NCBI GenBank assembly: GCA_964476185.1
Contig: CAYYZO010000056.1
Span: 1 to 27,771 of the forward strand
Direction: 5' to 3'
DNA from: DATNBU01 sp964476185
Lineage (GTDB): Bacteria > Desulfobacterota > Binatia > UBA1149 > CAITLU01
DNA: 27,771 nt
Notes under the pieces: model-generated
Database searches by the model: none
What the model saw: only the letters and a program-made list of their open reading frames with translations
Told to the model about the DNA's origin: nothing
In this document: positions 1-7,171 of the stretch, piece by piece
Layout: every line of letters starts with the position of its first letter
Numbering within the stretch: the stretch's first letter is position 1
Position numbers and translations under genes: made by a program

Positions 1-640
1 TCGCCGGGATCTCCGACAGGCGTTCCGTCGACGTGTCGATGAGCAGCGTCTTGACCATCAGCTTTCCTTCCTCGATGCGGCGCGCGATGGTCGGGCGGGC
101 GAGGAACTCGCGCAGCCGCTCGTCGCGCTCGCCGAGCGACTTCACCAGCGACGGATAGAGCTTGCTGCGCTGCGGGTCGGCCGCCGCCTTCTCGGCCGCG
201 CAGTCCGTGTGGCGCGTCACGGCGATGACCTTCACGCCGGCCTCGACGGCGAGCTCGAGCATGTCTTCTTCCTCGGGACTCATCACCGAACCGGCCGTGC
301 GCACCACGTAGATGTTGCGACGCGTGTCCCCGGCCAGCTCGCTGGTGTCGATGCGCGCGTCCATGCACACCAGCACCGCCATCAGCGGATGGTACGTCGT
401 CCGGGGGAAGCGCTGGCGAACGGCCGCCGCCATCGCGTTGTGCGAGAGGAACTCCTGCCAGACTTCCTCCGGCTTGATCTCTTCCCCATGCTCGAAGTCG
501 AAGTGGTGCAGGTCATCCTGCAACCGGTAGCCGGCGTTGACGAGAGCCCCGCCGGCGACGAACCGGGTGCGCGGACTGAACCACGCGGCGACCAGGACGA
601 GGAGGACGATTGCGGCGAGCGCGCCGACGATTCGCGACAT
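1..640 (-). CDS. Membrane-anchored beta-carbonic-anhydrase-like protein (3' end outside window)
   Basis: The ATG at 638-640 is preceded by GGAGG (647-651) with a 6 nt spacer. The frame stays open to the left edge, so at least 213 residues are visible and the C-terminus is missing. Residues 4-20 form one hydrophobic signal-anchor segment. The rest resembles the beta-carbonic anhydrase fold: the C-x-D-x-R motif (C92, D94, R96) and the H-x-x-C motif (H144, C147) supply the three zinc ligands and the Asp/Arg dyad that this family uses to interconvert CO2 and bicarbonate. The motif RTAGS (114-118) stands where the family usually has RNAGN. Catalysis is inferred from ligands only. Beta-CAs are normally cytosolic, so the N-terminal anchor is unusual and suggests a membrane-bound, perhaps periplasmic, form. 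The gene diverges from the dehydrogenase at 971. Confidence 0.75.
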   Translation of the reverse strand, partial: MSRIVGALAAIVLLVLVAAWFSPRTRFVAGGALVNAGYRLQDDLHHFDFEHGEEIKPEEVWQEFLSHNAMAAAVRQRFPRTTYHPLMAVLVCMDARIDTSELAGDTRRNIYVVRTAGSVMSPEEEDMLELAVEAGVKVIAVTRHTDCAAEKAAADPQRSKLYPSLVKSLGERDERLREFLARPTIARRIEEGKLMVKTLLIDTSTERLSEIPA

Positions 641-970
641 CACAGGCCTCCGCGCGGGTGCCCGGCCTCGGCGCGCACTCCCGTTCGGCGCGCGCCGCGA
701 ACCCGACGCTGCCGCGTTCGCGAAACCCCACCGGCACGAGCCGCACACCCACCGCTTGGCGTATGCCAGCAGCAGCCGCCGCAGCGCAAACGCTTCGCCC
801 CGCGCGCGGTTCCTGCCGCACCGGGCGCGGCAGGAGCGGGACCGGTCGCGACGGCCGTCCCATCCGGCCGCGACCGTCCGGGACACGACGCCCGCACGGC
901 GCGATCACGACGCGCGGGACGTCGCCTGCAGCGCTTTGCGCGGACCGGACGCGGTCGGTAGGTACGCCCC
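641..970. other. 330 bp intergenic region with two strong hairpins
   Basis: No convincing gene is seen here. Two adjacent inverted repeats stand out. One is a perfect 9 bp stem, TCCTGCCGC (811-819) with GCGGCAGGA (827-835), and a 7 nt loop. The other is an 11 bp stem (843-848 plus 852-856 with 866-876) with a 3 nt bulge at 849-851 and a 9 nt loop. The region separates divergent genes, so ordinary transcription terminators would not be expected. The hairpins could be leader structures, operators or a small RNA; I cannot tell which. A short inverted repeat GACCG/CGGTC also lies about 20 bp before the 971 start. Confidence 0.5.
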
Positions 971-1990
971 ATGGTCCTCGAAGCCCATTACGAAAGCGTC
1001 GGCCGCATCTCCGTTCGGCAGGCCGCCGAGCAGAAGCCGGGTCCGGGAGAGGTCCGCCTGCTCGTCGAGCGCTGCGGGGTCTGCGGCAGCGACCTCCATG
1101 CGTTCCGCGGCCACTCGGAGCGGCCGGTCGCCTGCCCCGGCCACGAGATCAGCGGCGTCGTGGAAGCCCTCGGCACCGGCGTCGCGGGCGTGCGCGAGGG
1201 AGACCGCGTCGCGGTCGAGCCGCTCGTGCGCTGCGGCCGTTGCCGCCACTGCCGCGGAGGCAACTACCATCTCTGCGGCCGGCTCTCGCTCTGCGGCGTC
1301 TCGGCGCCGGGCGGCATGTCGACGCAGATCGTCGTGCCGGACTACGCCGTGTTCCGGCTTCCGTCCTCGCTCGATTTCGAACTCGGCGCGCTCGCCGAGC
1401 CGACGGCGGTCGCCGTGCACGGCGCACGGCTCGGCGGCGTGCGCGCGGGCTCCCGCGTGCTCGTGCTCGGCGCCGGCACGATCGGCCTCGTCGCGGCCGC
1501 GGCGGCGCGCCACCTCGGCGCGGAGTACGTCGCGATCAGCGCGCGGCATCCCCAGCAGAAGGAGCTCGCGCTCGCGCTCGGCGTCGACGAGGTGCTCGAC
1601 CCGCACGCGCTGCGCACGACCGGCGAGAAGCCCGACGTCGTGATCGAGACGGTCGGGGGCCAGGCCACCACCGTCGCCGACGGCATGCTCGCGGTCGCGC
1701 GCGGCGGCACGATCGTCGTGATCGGCCTGTTCGAGAAGACGCCCGAGTTCGACCCCGGCGTGATGGTCCTGAAGGAAGTGCGCCTGGTCGGCTCGATGGT
1801 CTACAACCGCCCCGCCGGCGGCCGCGCGGACTTCGACGTCGCGCTCGAATGCATCGACGCCCACGCCGAGGCAATGCGCCGCCTCGTCACGCACACGTTC
1901 CCGCTGCGCGACGTGCAGCACGCGTTCGAGACGGCGGCCGACAAGGCGAGCGGCGCCGTCAAGGTGATGCTGGCGCCGCAGCAGGACTGA
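971..1990 (+). CDS. Zinc-dependent medium-chain alcohol/polyol dehydrogenase
   Basis: This 339-residue protein is a complete MDR-family oxidoreductase of the sorbitol/threonine/butanediol dehydrogenase type, expected to oxidise a secondary alcohol with NAD(P)+ in the cytoplasm. The motif CGVCGSDLH holds the catalytic zinc cysteine C38, and GHE (57-59) gives the second ligand and acid. C88, C91, C94 and C102 have the C-x2-C-x2-C-x7-C spacing of the structural zinc loop. A Rossmann motif GAGTIGL lies near residue 168. The start has only a poor Shine-Dalgarno (AGG about 9 nt upstream). It lies 2 nt before the start of the next gene, so the two are probably cotranscribed. The substrate cannot be read from sequence; polyol, threonine and butanediol dehydrogenases are equally possible. 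Confidence 0.88.
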   Translation: MVLEAHYESVGRISVRQAAEQKPGPGEVRLLVERCGVCGSDLHAFRGHSERPVACPGHEISGVVEALGTGVAGVREGDRVAVEPLVRCGRCRHCRGGNYHLCGRLSLCGVSAPGGMSTQIVVPDYAVFRLPSSLDFELGALAEPTAVAVHGARLGGVRAGSRVLVLGAGTIGLVAAAAARHLGAEYVAISARHPQQKELALALGVDEVLDPHALRTTGEKPDVVIETVGGQATTVADGMLAVARGGTIVVIGLFEKTPEFDPGVMVLKEVRLVGSMVYNRPAGGRADFDVALECIDAHAEAMRRLVTHTFPLRDVQHAFETAADKASGAVKVMLAPQQD

Positions 1991-1992
1991 AC

Positions 1993-3393
1993 GTGCGGCG
2001 CCCGGTGCCTCGCTCCGCGCGCCGGCGCCTCGTCCCGGCGCGCGCGGCCGCCTGCTGCGCGCTCGCGTCCCTCGCCGCCCTGGCCTCCTGCCGCGGCGCC
2101 GGCGACGCGCCGACGCCGCGTCCGCTCGTCGTCGTCGGCGCCGACGGCCTCGAGTGGCGCCTCGTCGGCGAGATGCGCGCCGCGGGAAGGATGCCGAACC
2201 TCGACGCGATCGCACGCGACGGAGCGACGGTCCGGCTGAAGACGCTGGCCCCCGCCCTGTCGCCGCCGATCTGGACGTCGATGGCGACCGGCGTCGTGCC
2301 CGAGCGGCACGGCATCCTCGGGTTCGTGCGGGCAGGCGCCGGAGACGGGCGCCCGGCGCTGTACACCAACCGTGACCGGCGCGTGCGCGCCCTCTGGAAC
2401 ATCGCCGAGGAGGCCGGGCGCCGGGCCTGCGTCGTCGGATACTGGATGACGTACCCGGTCGAGGAAGTCCGCGGCGCGATGGTCGCGCAGACCGCCTCCG
2501 CGCCGGGAGCGGACGCGCACCGGCGCAAGGGCGGCCTCGTCGAAGGCCTCGAAGGCCAGGTGTCCCCGCCCGCCTACCGCGAACGCGTGTTCGCAATCGT
2601 CGAACGCTCGCGCCGACTCGCCGAAGCGCGCGAGCGCGAGTTGTTCGGCGACACGAGCGCGTGGCCGCCCGCGATGCAGCGCCTCGTCGAGCACAGCCGC
2701 TGGTCGATCGACGCCGACACCGCGTACCAGCAGGTCGCGCTCGACCTCGTGCGCGAGCCCGGTCGCTGCGACCTGCTGATCGTCTACCTGGGCCTGCCCG
2801 ACGTGCTCGGGCACCGCTTCTGGCGCTGGACGTTCCCACGCGACTTCGCTTCCCCGCCGTCCGCGTCGCAGGTCGACGCCTACGGCGACGTGCTGCGACG
2901 CGCCTACGCGCAGGTCGACGCGTTCGTCGGCGAGTTGCACGCGGCGGCCGGCAAGGACGCGACGATCGTCGTCGCGAGCGACCACGGCATGGGGCCGTTC
3001 CGCCCGAGATCGGTGCCCGACCTGACGCGCGCCGACGGCGACCTCGTGCGCACGGGCGGCCACTCGGGCGCACGCCACGCGCTGCTCGCGGCGGCGGGGC
3101 CGTCGGTCGCGCGACGGCCCGTCACCGCCGACGCCGCGCCGCCTCTCGCCGGCGGCGTCGTCGACTTCGCGCCGACGATGCTCGCGATGCTGGGACTGCC
3201 GCGCGGCGCCGACATGGACGGCGTCGTGCTCGGATCCCTTCTCGACGACGGCTTCCTCTCCGCCCATCCGCTGCGCGAAGTGCCGACGCACACGCCGGAC
3301 GGCTGGGCCGCGACGCGGCGTCTCGCCGCCGCCGGCGACCCGGCCGAAGGCGAAAGGATCGAGCAGCTCCGCGGCCTCGGCTACCTCGAATAG
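1993..3393 (+). CDS. Lipoprotein type I phosphodiesterase/nucleotide pyrophosphatase family enzyme
   Basis: The GTG at 1993, 2 nt after the dehydrogenase stop, gives a 466-residue protein with an arginine-rich signal peptide and lipobox LASC (C33), so it is probably a lipid-anchored envelope protein. Alkaline phosphatase superfamily motifs are clear: VVVGADG with metal ligand D51, a nucleophile segment ending WTSMATG, SDHGMG, and a late HSGARH histidine motif. Aligning the segment with NPP enzymes (TFPNH...TG) places S90 at the nucleophile position, so hydrolysis of a phospho-mono- or diester is likely. There is no C-x-P-x-R motif, so it is not a formylglycine sulfatase. The C-terminus LRGLGYLE matches the ending of the sulfatase-like protein encoded at 11896. 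The start is chosen because it opens the signal peptide and follows the upstream stop tightly. Confidence 0.8.
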   Translation: MRRPVPRSARRRLVPARAAACCALASLAALASCRGAGDAPTPRPLVVVGADGLEWRLVGEMRAAGRMPNLDAIARDGATVRLKTLAPALSPPIWTSMATGVVPERHGILGFVRAGAGDGRPALYTNRDRRVRALWNIAEEAGRRACVVGYWMTYPVEEVRGAMVAQTASAPGADAHRRKGGLVEGLEGQVSPPAYRERVFAIVERSRRLAEARERELFGDTSAWPPAMQRLVEHSRWSIDADTAYQQVALDLVREPGRCDLLIVYLGLPDVLGHRFWRWTFPRDFASPPSASQVDAYGDVLRRAYAQVDAFVGELHAAAGKDATIVVASDHGMGPFRPRSVPDLTRADGDLVRTGGHSGARHALLAAAGPSVARRPVTADAAPPLAGGVVDFAPTMLAMLGLPRGADMDGVVLGSLLDDGFLSAHPLREVPTHTPDGWAATRRLAAAGDPAEGERIEQLRGLGYLE

Positions 3394-3427
3394 CGAAACC
3401 GCTTCGGCCGGCCCCGCCGCGCGTCGC

Positions 3428-4090
3428 TCAGGCCGGCTTCTTCTCCTGCGCCCGCCCCTTCCCGGCGCGGGGTTCCCCGCGCTCCGGCAGCAGCGCCCCC
3501 AGCATCCGCAGCAGGACGGCGCGCGCGTCGTCCCGCGAGAGCGCCTGGTCCTTGCGCAGGGTGCGCCAGGCCTGGAAGCCGGTCGCCGCGCGCAGCGCCT
3601 CGACCAGCGCCGCATCCGAAGCGACGTCGGGCGGCAGCACCGCGTCGAGGGAGGCCTTCTCGAGGTCGAGATGGTCGCGGTAATCCTTCGACAGGAACTC
3701 CGACTGGAAACGCCGCAGGTCGCCCGACACCTTGAACGGCATCACCACCTCGAACAGCTCGATGCGGCGCTCGACCATCTCGAGCAGGCGCGCCCGCCAG
3801 GTCGTCCCCGCGTACGGCCGGAAGTACGCCGGCAGCACGCGGGCCTGCACGGTCTCGCCCATCTCGCGATAGAGCGACTCCATGTCCTCGAAGTGACGGA
3901 ACACCGTGCGCAGGCTGACGCCGGCGAGCGCCGCGACGCGCGCGGCGCCGGGCGCGACGTTGCCGCCCTCGACGAGCTCGAGCATCGCCGCGACGATGCG
4001 CGCGCGGCTCGTGTTGCCGCGGCGCCGGCGGCCGTCGGGTTCGTCGTCGGCCTCGGGCGGGCGCCGGATCTGCGGCTTCGTCACGCCCAC
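3428..4090 (-). CDS. TetR-family transcriptional regulator
   Basis: This 220-residue protein has an N-terminal helix-turn-helix of TetR type: TSRARIVAAMLELV, then VAALAGVSLRTVFRHFEDM, with the recognition helix around residues 55-73. The C-terminal ligand-binding region is divergent and helical. The tail is lysine-rich (RAQEKKPA). It is the last gene of a leftward cluster, 100 bp after the small membrane protein gene (stop at 4191). The cluster includes a haloalkane dehalogenase, so it may repress that operon in response to a substrate or product (inference). A perfect 12 bp palindrome at 6330-6341 next to the operon promoter is a candidate binding site. Its 3' end lies 34 bp from the convergent phosphodiesterase gene. 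Confidence 0.87.
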   Translation of the reverse strand: MGVTKPQIRRPPEADDEPDGRRRRGNTSRARIVAAMLELVEGGNVAPGAARVAALAGVSLRTVFRHFEDMESLYREMGETVQARVLPAYFRPYAGTTWRARLLEMVERRIELFEVVMPFKVSGDLRRFQSEFLSKDYRDHLDLEKASLDAVLPPDVASDAALVEALRAATGFQAWRTLRKDQALSRDDARAVLLRMLGALLPERGEPRAGKGRAQEKKPA

Positions 4091-4190
4091 TCCGTTCGAC
4101 CGACGACGCGAGGCGCCCCGACCGCCGGAGGCGACGCGCCGCCGGAGCCGTCCTGCGCATCGCGATCGCGAGACGACGCCGCGCCGGTGC

Positions 4191-4646
4191 TCATGAACGC
4201 ACCGGGGCGGCGGCGCCCGTCGACGGACGCAGCGACGCCGCGAGAAAGGCCACCACCACCGGAAGCAGCACGAGCGTCGCCCACACCTCGGGAGGCCGGT
4301 GCCCGTCCGCGGCGGGCTTCAGCACCCACCAGTTCAGCGACATCACGAGCCGCTCGACGACGACGAGGGCCAGGAACAGCGGCACGAGCGTCCGGTAGCG
4401 CAGCGCGACCGCGAGCATCGCCAGCCCGTGGACGACCTGCGTCGCGCCGGCCCACGCGAACACGCCGACGATCGTCGCGCCCGAACGCGAGAGGTCGAGG
4501 CCCGCGATCGTGCCGGCGCCACCGTCGGGCAGGAACGCGTGGATGCAGCCGGGCACGATCGTCACCGCCGCCAGGAACGCGAGGAAACGACACGAGGCGA
4601 CGGAGCCTTCGTACAGGTGGTTCGTGGTGTCCGGCAGGATGGGCAC
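4191..4646 (-). CDS. Small integral membrane protein, 151 aa, function unknown
   Basis: The GTG at 4644-4646 is preceded by a near-perfect AAGGAGG (4653-4659), which sets the start although the frame is open far upstream. The 151-residue product starts MPILPDTTNHLYEG and has about four hydrophobic segments: near residues 17-32, 48-65, 70-95 and 120-140. It resembles small four-helix DoxX/DUF4345-like membrane proteins in layout, but I do not recognise a specific family. It starts 20 bp after the stop of the haloalkane dehalogenase and is followed by the TetR gene, so it belongs to the same operon. Transport or membrane-stress roles for halogenated compounds are possible but not shown by the sequence. 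Confidence 0.7.
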   Translation of the reverse strand: MPILPDTTNHLYEGSVASCRFLAFLAAVTIVPGCIHAFLPDGGAGTIAGLDLSRSGATIVGVFAWAGATQVVHGLAMLAVALRYRTLVPLFLALVVVERLVMSLNWWVLKPAADGHRPPEVWATLVLLPVVVAFLAASLRPSTGAAAPVRS

Positions 4647-4666
4647 GCGCGTCCTCCTTCCCCGGC

Positions 4667-5593
4667 TCAACCGCCCGTCGAGCGCGCGGCAACGCCGCCC
4701 GTCGCGACGAACCGCAGGATGCGGTCGACGAGTTCGGCGGGAACGTCTTCCTGCAGGAAATGGTTCGCGTCGTCGAACCGGTGGTGCGGCTGGCCCGCCG
4801 CGCCGGGCACGTGCTGCTGCAGGCGCTTGTCGACGCCGCGCGCGACCGGGTCGCGCATTCCCCAGAGCGTCAGGAACGGCTTCGTGTAGCGGCCGAGCAG
4901 TTCCCAGCCCTCGCGGTTCAGCGGCACGCCGGGGTTGTCCGGCTGCGCCGCGATCAGCAGCGGGAACTCGAGGATGCCGGCCTCGTAGCTGCTGTCCGGG
5001 AACGGCGCCCGGTAGCAGCGCAGCTCGTCCTGCGACGGCGGCCGCGTCATGCCCTGCTCGACCATCGGCCACGGGAAGGCGGTCGCCTCGCGCATCAGGC
5101 CGACCCACATCTTCAGGAACTCCGTCTCGCCTTCGCCGAGCGGGATGCCGGTGTTCGCCGCAACGATCCGGTCGAAGCGCTCCGGGTGGCGCGCGGCGAC
5201 GTTGAGGCCGATCGTCCCGCCCCAGTCCTGGCAGAACAGCGTCACGCGACGAAGATCGTTCGCGACGAGCCAGCGCGTGATCCATTCGACGTGGCGCGCG
5301 AGCGTGTAGTCGCCCTTCGCCGCCGGCTTGTCCGAGCGGCCGCAACCGACGAGGTCGACCGCGAGCACGCGGTGGCCGGCGGCGGCGAGGCCGGGGATCA
5401 TGCGCCGGTACAGGTACGACCACGTCGGGTTGCCGTGCATCAGCAGGATCGGCGCGGCCTGCCGCGGGCCTTCGTCGACGTGGTGGATGCGAAGCGGCGT
5501 GCCTTCGCCGGAGTCGACCTCGGTGTAGTGCGGCTCGAACGCGAAGCCCGGCAGGTCCCGGAAGCATTCGTCAGGCGTGCGCAGGATCTTCAT
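4667..5593 (-). CDS. Haloalkane dehalogenase, subfamily I (DhlA/DhmA-like)
   Basis: This 308-residue alpha/beta hydrolase is predicted to cleave carbon-halogen bonds hydrolytically, giving an alcohol and halide in the cytoplasm. It starts MKILRTPDE like known DhmA-type enzymes. The oxyanion/halide motif HGNPTWSYLYR is at 53-63. The nucleophile motif CQDWGG contains D123 followed by W124, matching the D124/W125 pair of DhlA. The acid is the Asp of GMRDPV and the base is the His of NHFLQED. The Asp nucleophile with adjacent Trp separates it from epoxide hydrolases, which also use an Asp but lack this halide site. The ATG at 5591-5593 has GGAGG (5599-5603) with a 5 nt spacer and is preferred over the GTG at 5608. 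It is the second gene of the leftward operon, 24 bp after its neighbour. Confidence 0.88.
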   Translation of the reverse strand: MKILRTPDECFRDLPGFAFEPHYTEVDSGEGTPLRIHHVDEGPRQAAPILLMHGNPTWSYLYRRMIPGLAAAGHRVLAVDLVGCGRSDKPAAKGDYTLARHVEWITRWLVANDLRRVTLFCQDWGGTIGLNVAARHPERFDRIVAANTGIPLGEGETEFLKMWVGLMREATAFPWPMVEQGMTRPPSQDELRCYRAPFPDSSYEAGILEFPLLIAAQPDNPGVPLNREGWELLGRYTKPFLTLWGMRDPVARGVDKRLQQHVPGAAGQPHHRFDDANHFLQEDVPAELVDRILRFVATGGVAARSTGG

Positions 5594-5617
5594 CGGCACC
5601 TCCGGCACCGCGTTTCG

Positions 5618-6253
5618 CTACCGCGCCGGCGCCGCCAGCAGCGCGGCGATCTGCGCGAGCGACGCGGCGAGCGCGATCGCGAGCGGGACCCAGACCCGCG
5701 GGCTCAGGTAGAGAAGGAACTGCGGCCGCGTCGGGAACGAGAACGTCTCGGCCGTGGCCGCCATCTTGAACGGGTGCATCGAGTGGAAGCGCGGGTCGGT
5801 CGCGAGTTCCATCATGTCGCGCCGGCTGCGGTAGCGCATGTATCCCATCACCGACCATCCGGGATCGGGCGGAACGCGCCACGCATCCATGTAGCCGCCG
5901 ATCTTGCGGCTGACGATCGCCGGGTGTCCGCCGCGGCGGACCAGCGCGGGCAGGAACGCCTTCGTGTACTCCTGCATCAGCTCGCCGGTTCGCGTCGGCG
6001 CGCCCGTCTCGGGATGCGGAGCCATGCCTGGGGCGACGCGAACGACGTTCAGCATCACGAACTCGCCTCCGTCGTCGCGCTCGAGGAACTCGCGCACGGA
6101 GTCCATGTCGTTGTACTCGGCGGTCGGCGTGCCGTTCGAGCGCTCGAGGTAGCGCTCGATCTCGTCGCCGGAGAGCGGCCCGCGCCAGTTCTCGTACCAG
6201 GCCACGAACGCGCCGTACGCGACCAGCGCCGCCGCCCATATCCACCAGGTCAC
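5618..6253 (-). CDS. Membrane-anchored DUF1330-like (dimeric alpha-beta barrel) protein
   Basis: The GTG at 6251-6253 with AAGGGAG upstream (6260-6266) gives 211 residues. An N-terminal transmembrane segment (about 3-20, WWIWAAALVAYGAFVAW) and a C-terminal one (about 185-208) flank a soluble middle. That middle contains FVMLNVVRV, KIGGYMDAWR and a segment VMGYMRYRSRRDMMELATD like the edge strand and helix of DUF1330/EthD-type alpha-beta barrels. DUF1330 proteins are mostly uncharacterised, so no reaction can be assigned. It is the first gene of the operon with the haloalkane dehalogenase (24 bp apart), which suggests a linked role at the membrane. No catalytic motif is visible. Confidence 0.72.
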   Translation of the reverse strand: MTWWIWAAALVAYGAFVAWYENWRGPLSGDEIERYLERSNGTPTAEYNDMDSVREFLERDDGGEFVMLNVVRVAPGMAPHPETGAPTRTGELMQEYTKAFLPALVRRGGHPAIVSRKIGGYMDAWRVPPDPGWSVMGYMRYRSRRDMMELATDPRFHSMHPFKMAATAETFSFPTRPQFLLYLSPRVWVPLAIALAASLAQIAALLAAPAR

Positions 6254-6329
6254 GACCCGCTCCCTTCGGCCGGCCGGCCCCCGCTGGCGCGCGGTCGCCC
6301 GCTCCCGCCCCGGAGCAACGCGAAGTCGA

Positions 6330-6341
6330 AGCCCATGGGCT
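6330..6341. promoter_or_regulatory. 12 bp perfect palindrome, candidate TetR operator
   Basis: AGCCCATGGGCT is a perfect inverted repeat lying just downstream of the predicted -10 box of the dehalogenase operon, at the expected transcription start. A repressor bound here would block initiation. The operon encodes its own TetR regulator. The assignment rests on position and symmetry only. Confidence 0.4.
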
Positions 6342-6342
6342 C

Positions 6343-6372
6343 GGTATAGTGTCATTGGATGTGCCAAAACAA
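6343..6372 (-). promoter_or_regulatory. Candidate sigma-70-type promoter of the dehalogenase operon
   Basis: On the minus strand, TTGTTT (6367-6372) and TATACC (6343-6348) are separated by 18 bp in an AT-richer island of an otherwise GC-rich region. The predicted start near 6336 leaves a leader of about 83 nt before the GTG at 6253. The -35 match is weak. Confidence 0.4.
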
Positions 6373-6515
6373 GGGAGTGGGCTCGGCCGGTTGCGGCAGG
6401 CCAGCGTCCGATCGCGGCGCTCCCGCGGATCGAGGGGCCCGTCCGGCCGGCCGGGAGGCGACGCGGGGCGAGGCCGGACCGATCCCCCGGCCCCGCCTTC
6501 GCCCCGGAGTCGCGG

Positions 6516-7067
6516 CTAGCGGACCTTCACGAGCGGCAGCGCGCGAACGTCGCGGTCCAGGAACGCGTATCCGGCGCGCCGGCCGACGACCTCGACCACG
6601 ACGATCACGTCCGGATCCGCGAACCGGACCGAGGGCCGCTCGCCGGCCCGGGACGCGAATTCGAAGAGGAACTCGCCGAGGGCGCGTTCGACCGCCGGGT
6701 GCTCGAGGCGACCCTTCAGGCCGCGAAGGTGGGAGCGGACGTAGAACGACTTGCCGCAGAGGCGGGCCGCGAGCGGTTCGAACCGCTCGCACAGCGTCTC
6801 GGTCACGTCGTCGCGCTCGAAGTGAACCGCTTCCTCCACCGGGACGACGCGGTCGAGAACGCCCGCGGTCCGGCCCGCGTCGATCCGGTCGAGGCCCGCC
6901 CGCAGGTCGTCGCGGCCGTCCGGCCTCGCGACCGTGCCGACGAGGACCTGCGGGTAGCCGCCGGTGCGGAAGCGTCCAACCTCGCCGAGCAGCGCCAGCG
7001 CCTTGCCGGTCTCGCCGCGCGCGCCGATCGCGAGCACGTTCCAGTCTTCGTCGTCGCGCCTGGCCAT
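6516..7067 (-). CDS. Stand-alone THUMP-domain protein (Tan1-like)
   Basis: The ATG at 7065-7067 gives 183 residues starting MARRDDEDWNVLAIG. An in-frame TTG at 7109 is a less likely start. The second half (GKSFYVRSHLRG, then VIVVVEVVGRRAGYAFLDRD) fits a THUMP domain, the RNA-binding fold that positions tRNA acceptor stems for base modification. The N-terminal third resembles the N-terminal region of Tan1-type THUMP proteins, the partners of tRNA cytidine acetylation in eukaryotes and archaea. No catalytic domain is fused, so it probably acts as an RNA-binding adaptor or is incompletely understood. It diverges from the lipoprotein gene at 7172 with about 104 bp between starts. No strong Shine-Dalgarno is visible. 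Confidence 0.7.
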   Translation of the reverse strand: MARRDDEDWNVLAIGARGETGKALALLGEVGRFRTGGYPQVLVGTVARPDGRDDLRAGLDRIDAGRTAGVLDRVVPVEEAVHFERDDVTETLCERFEPLAARLCGKSFYVRSHLRGLKGRLEHPAVERALGEFLFEFASRAGERPSVRFADPDVIVVVEVVGRRAGYAFLDRDVRALPLVKVR

Positions 7068-7135
7068 TGCAGTCGGCGCGCTTCTCGCAGGGACGACGGG
7101 CGGGGGCAACGAGCGCAGCGACGGACCTGCGAAGG

Positions 7136-7163
7136 TTGGACAGCCCCCGTCCCCTTGGCTAAT
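7136..7163 (+). promoter_or_regulatory. Candidate promoter giving a leaderless transcript of the propeller lipoprotein
   Basis: TTGGAC (7136-7141) and GCTAAT (7158-7163) are 16 bp apart. The -10 ends 8 nt before the ATG at 7172, and no Shine-Dalgarno is present, so transcription would begin at or next to the start codon. Confidence 0.4.
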
Positions 7164-7171
7164 CGTCCGCC

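Noticed and set aside
905..3615. Very long open frames on the minus strand opposite the dehydrogenase and phosphodiesterase genes
   Set aside because: They are Arg/Ala/Pro-rich, low in complexity, match no family and lie antisense to two genes with clear motifs. In such GC-rich DNA, antisense frames stay open by codon bias.
4667..5593. Epoxide hydrolase
   Set aside because: Epoxide hydrolases share the Asp nucleophile, but the adjacent Trp (D123-W124), HGNPTWSYLYR and the DhmA-like N-terminus fit haloalkane dehalogenases better.
7068..7109. An N-terminal extension of the THUMP gene from a TTG at 7109
   Set aside because: The extra 14 residues are Pro/Ala-rich and the ATG at 7067 opens the conserved-looking part; the longer form would also cut into the divergent promoter region.
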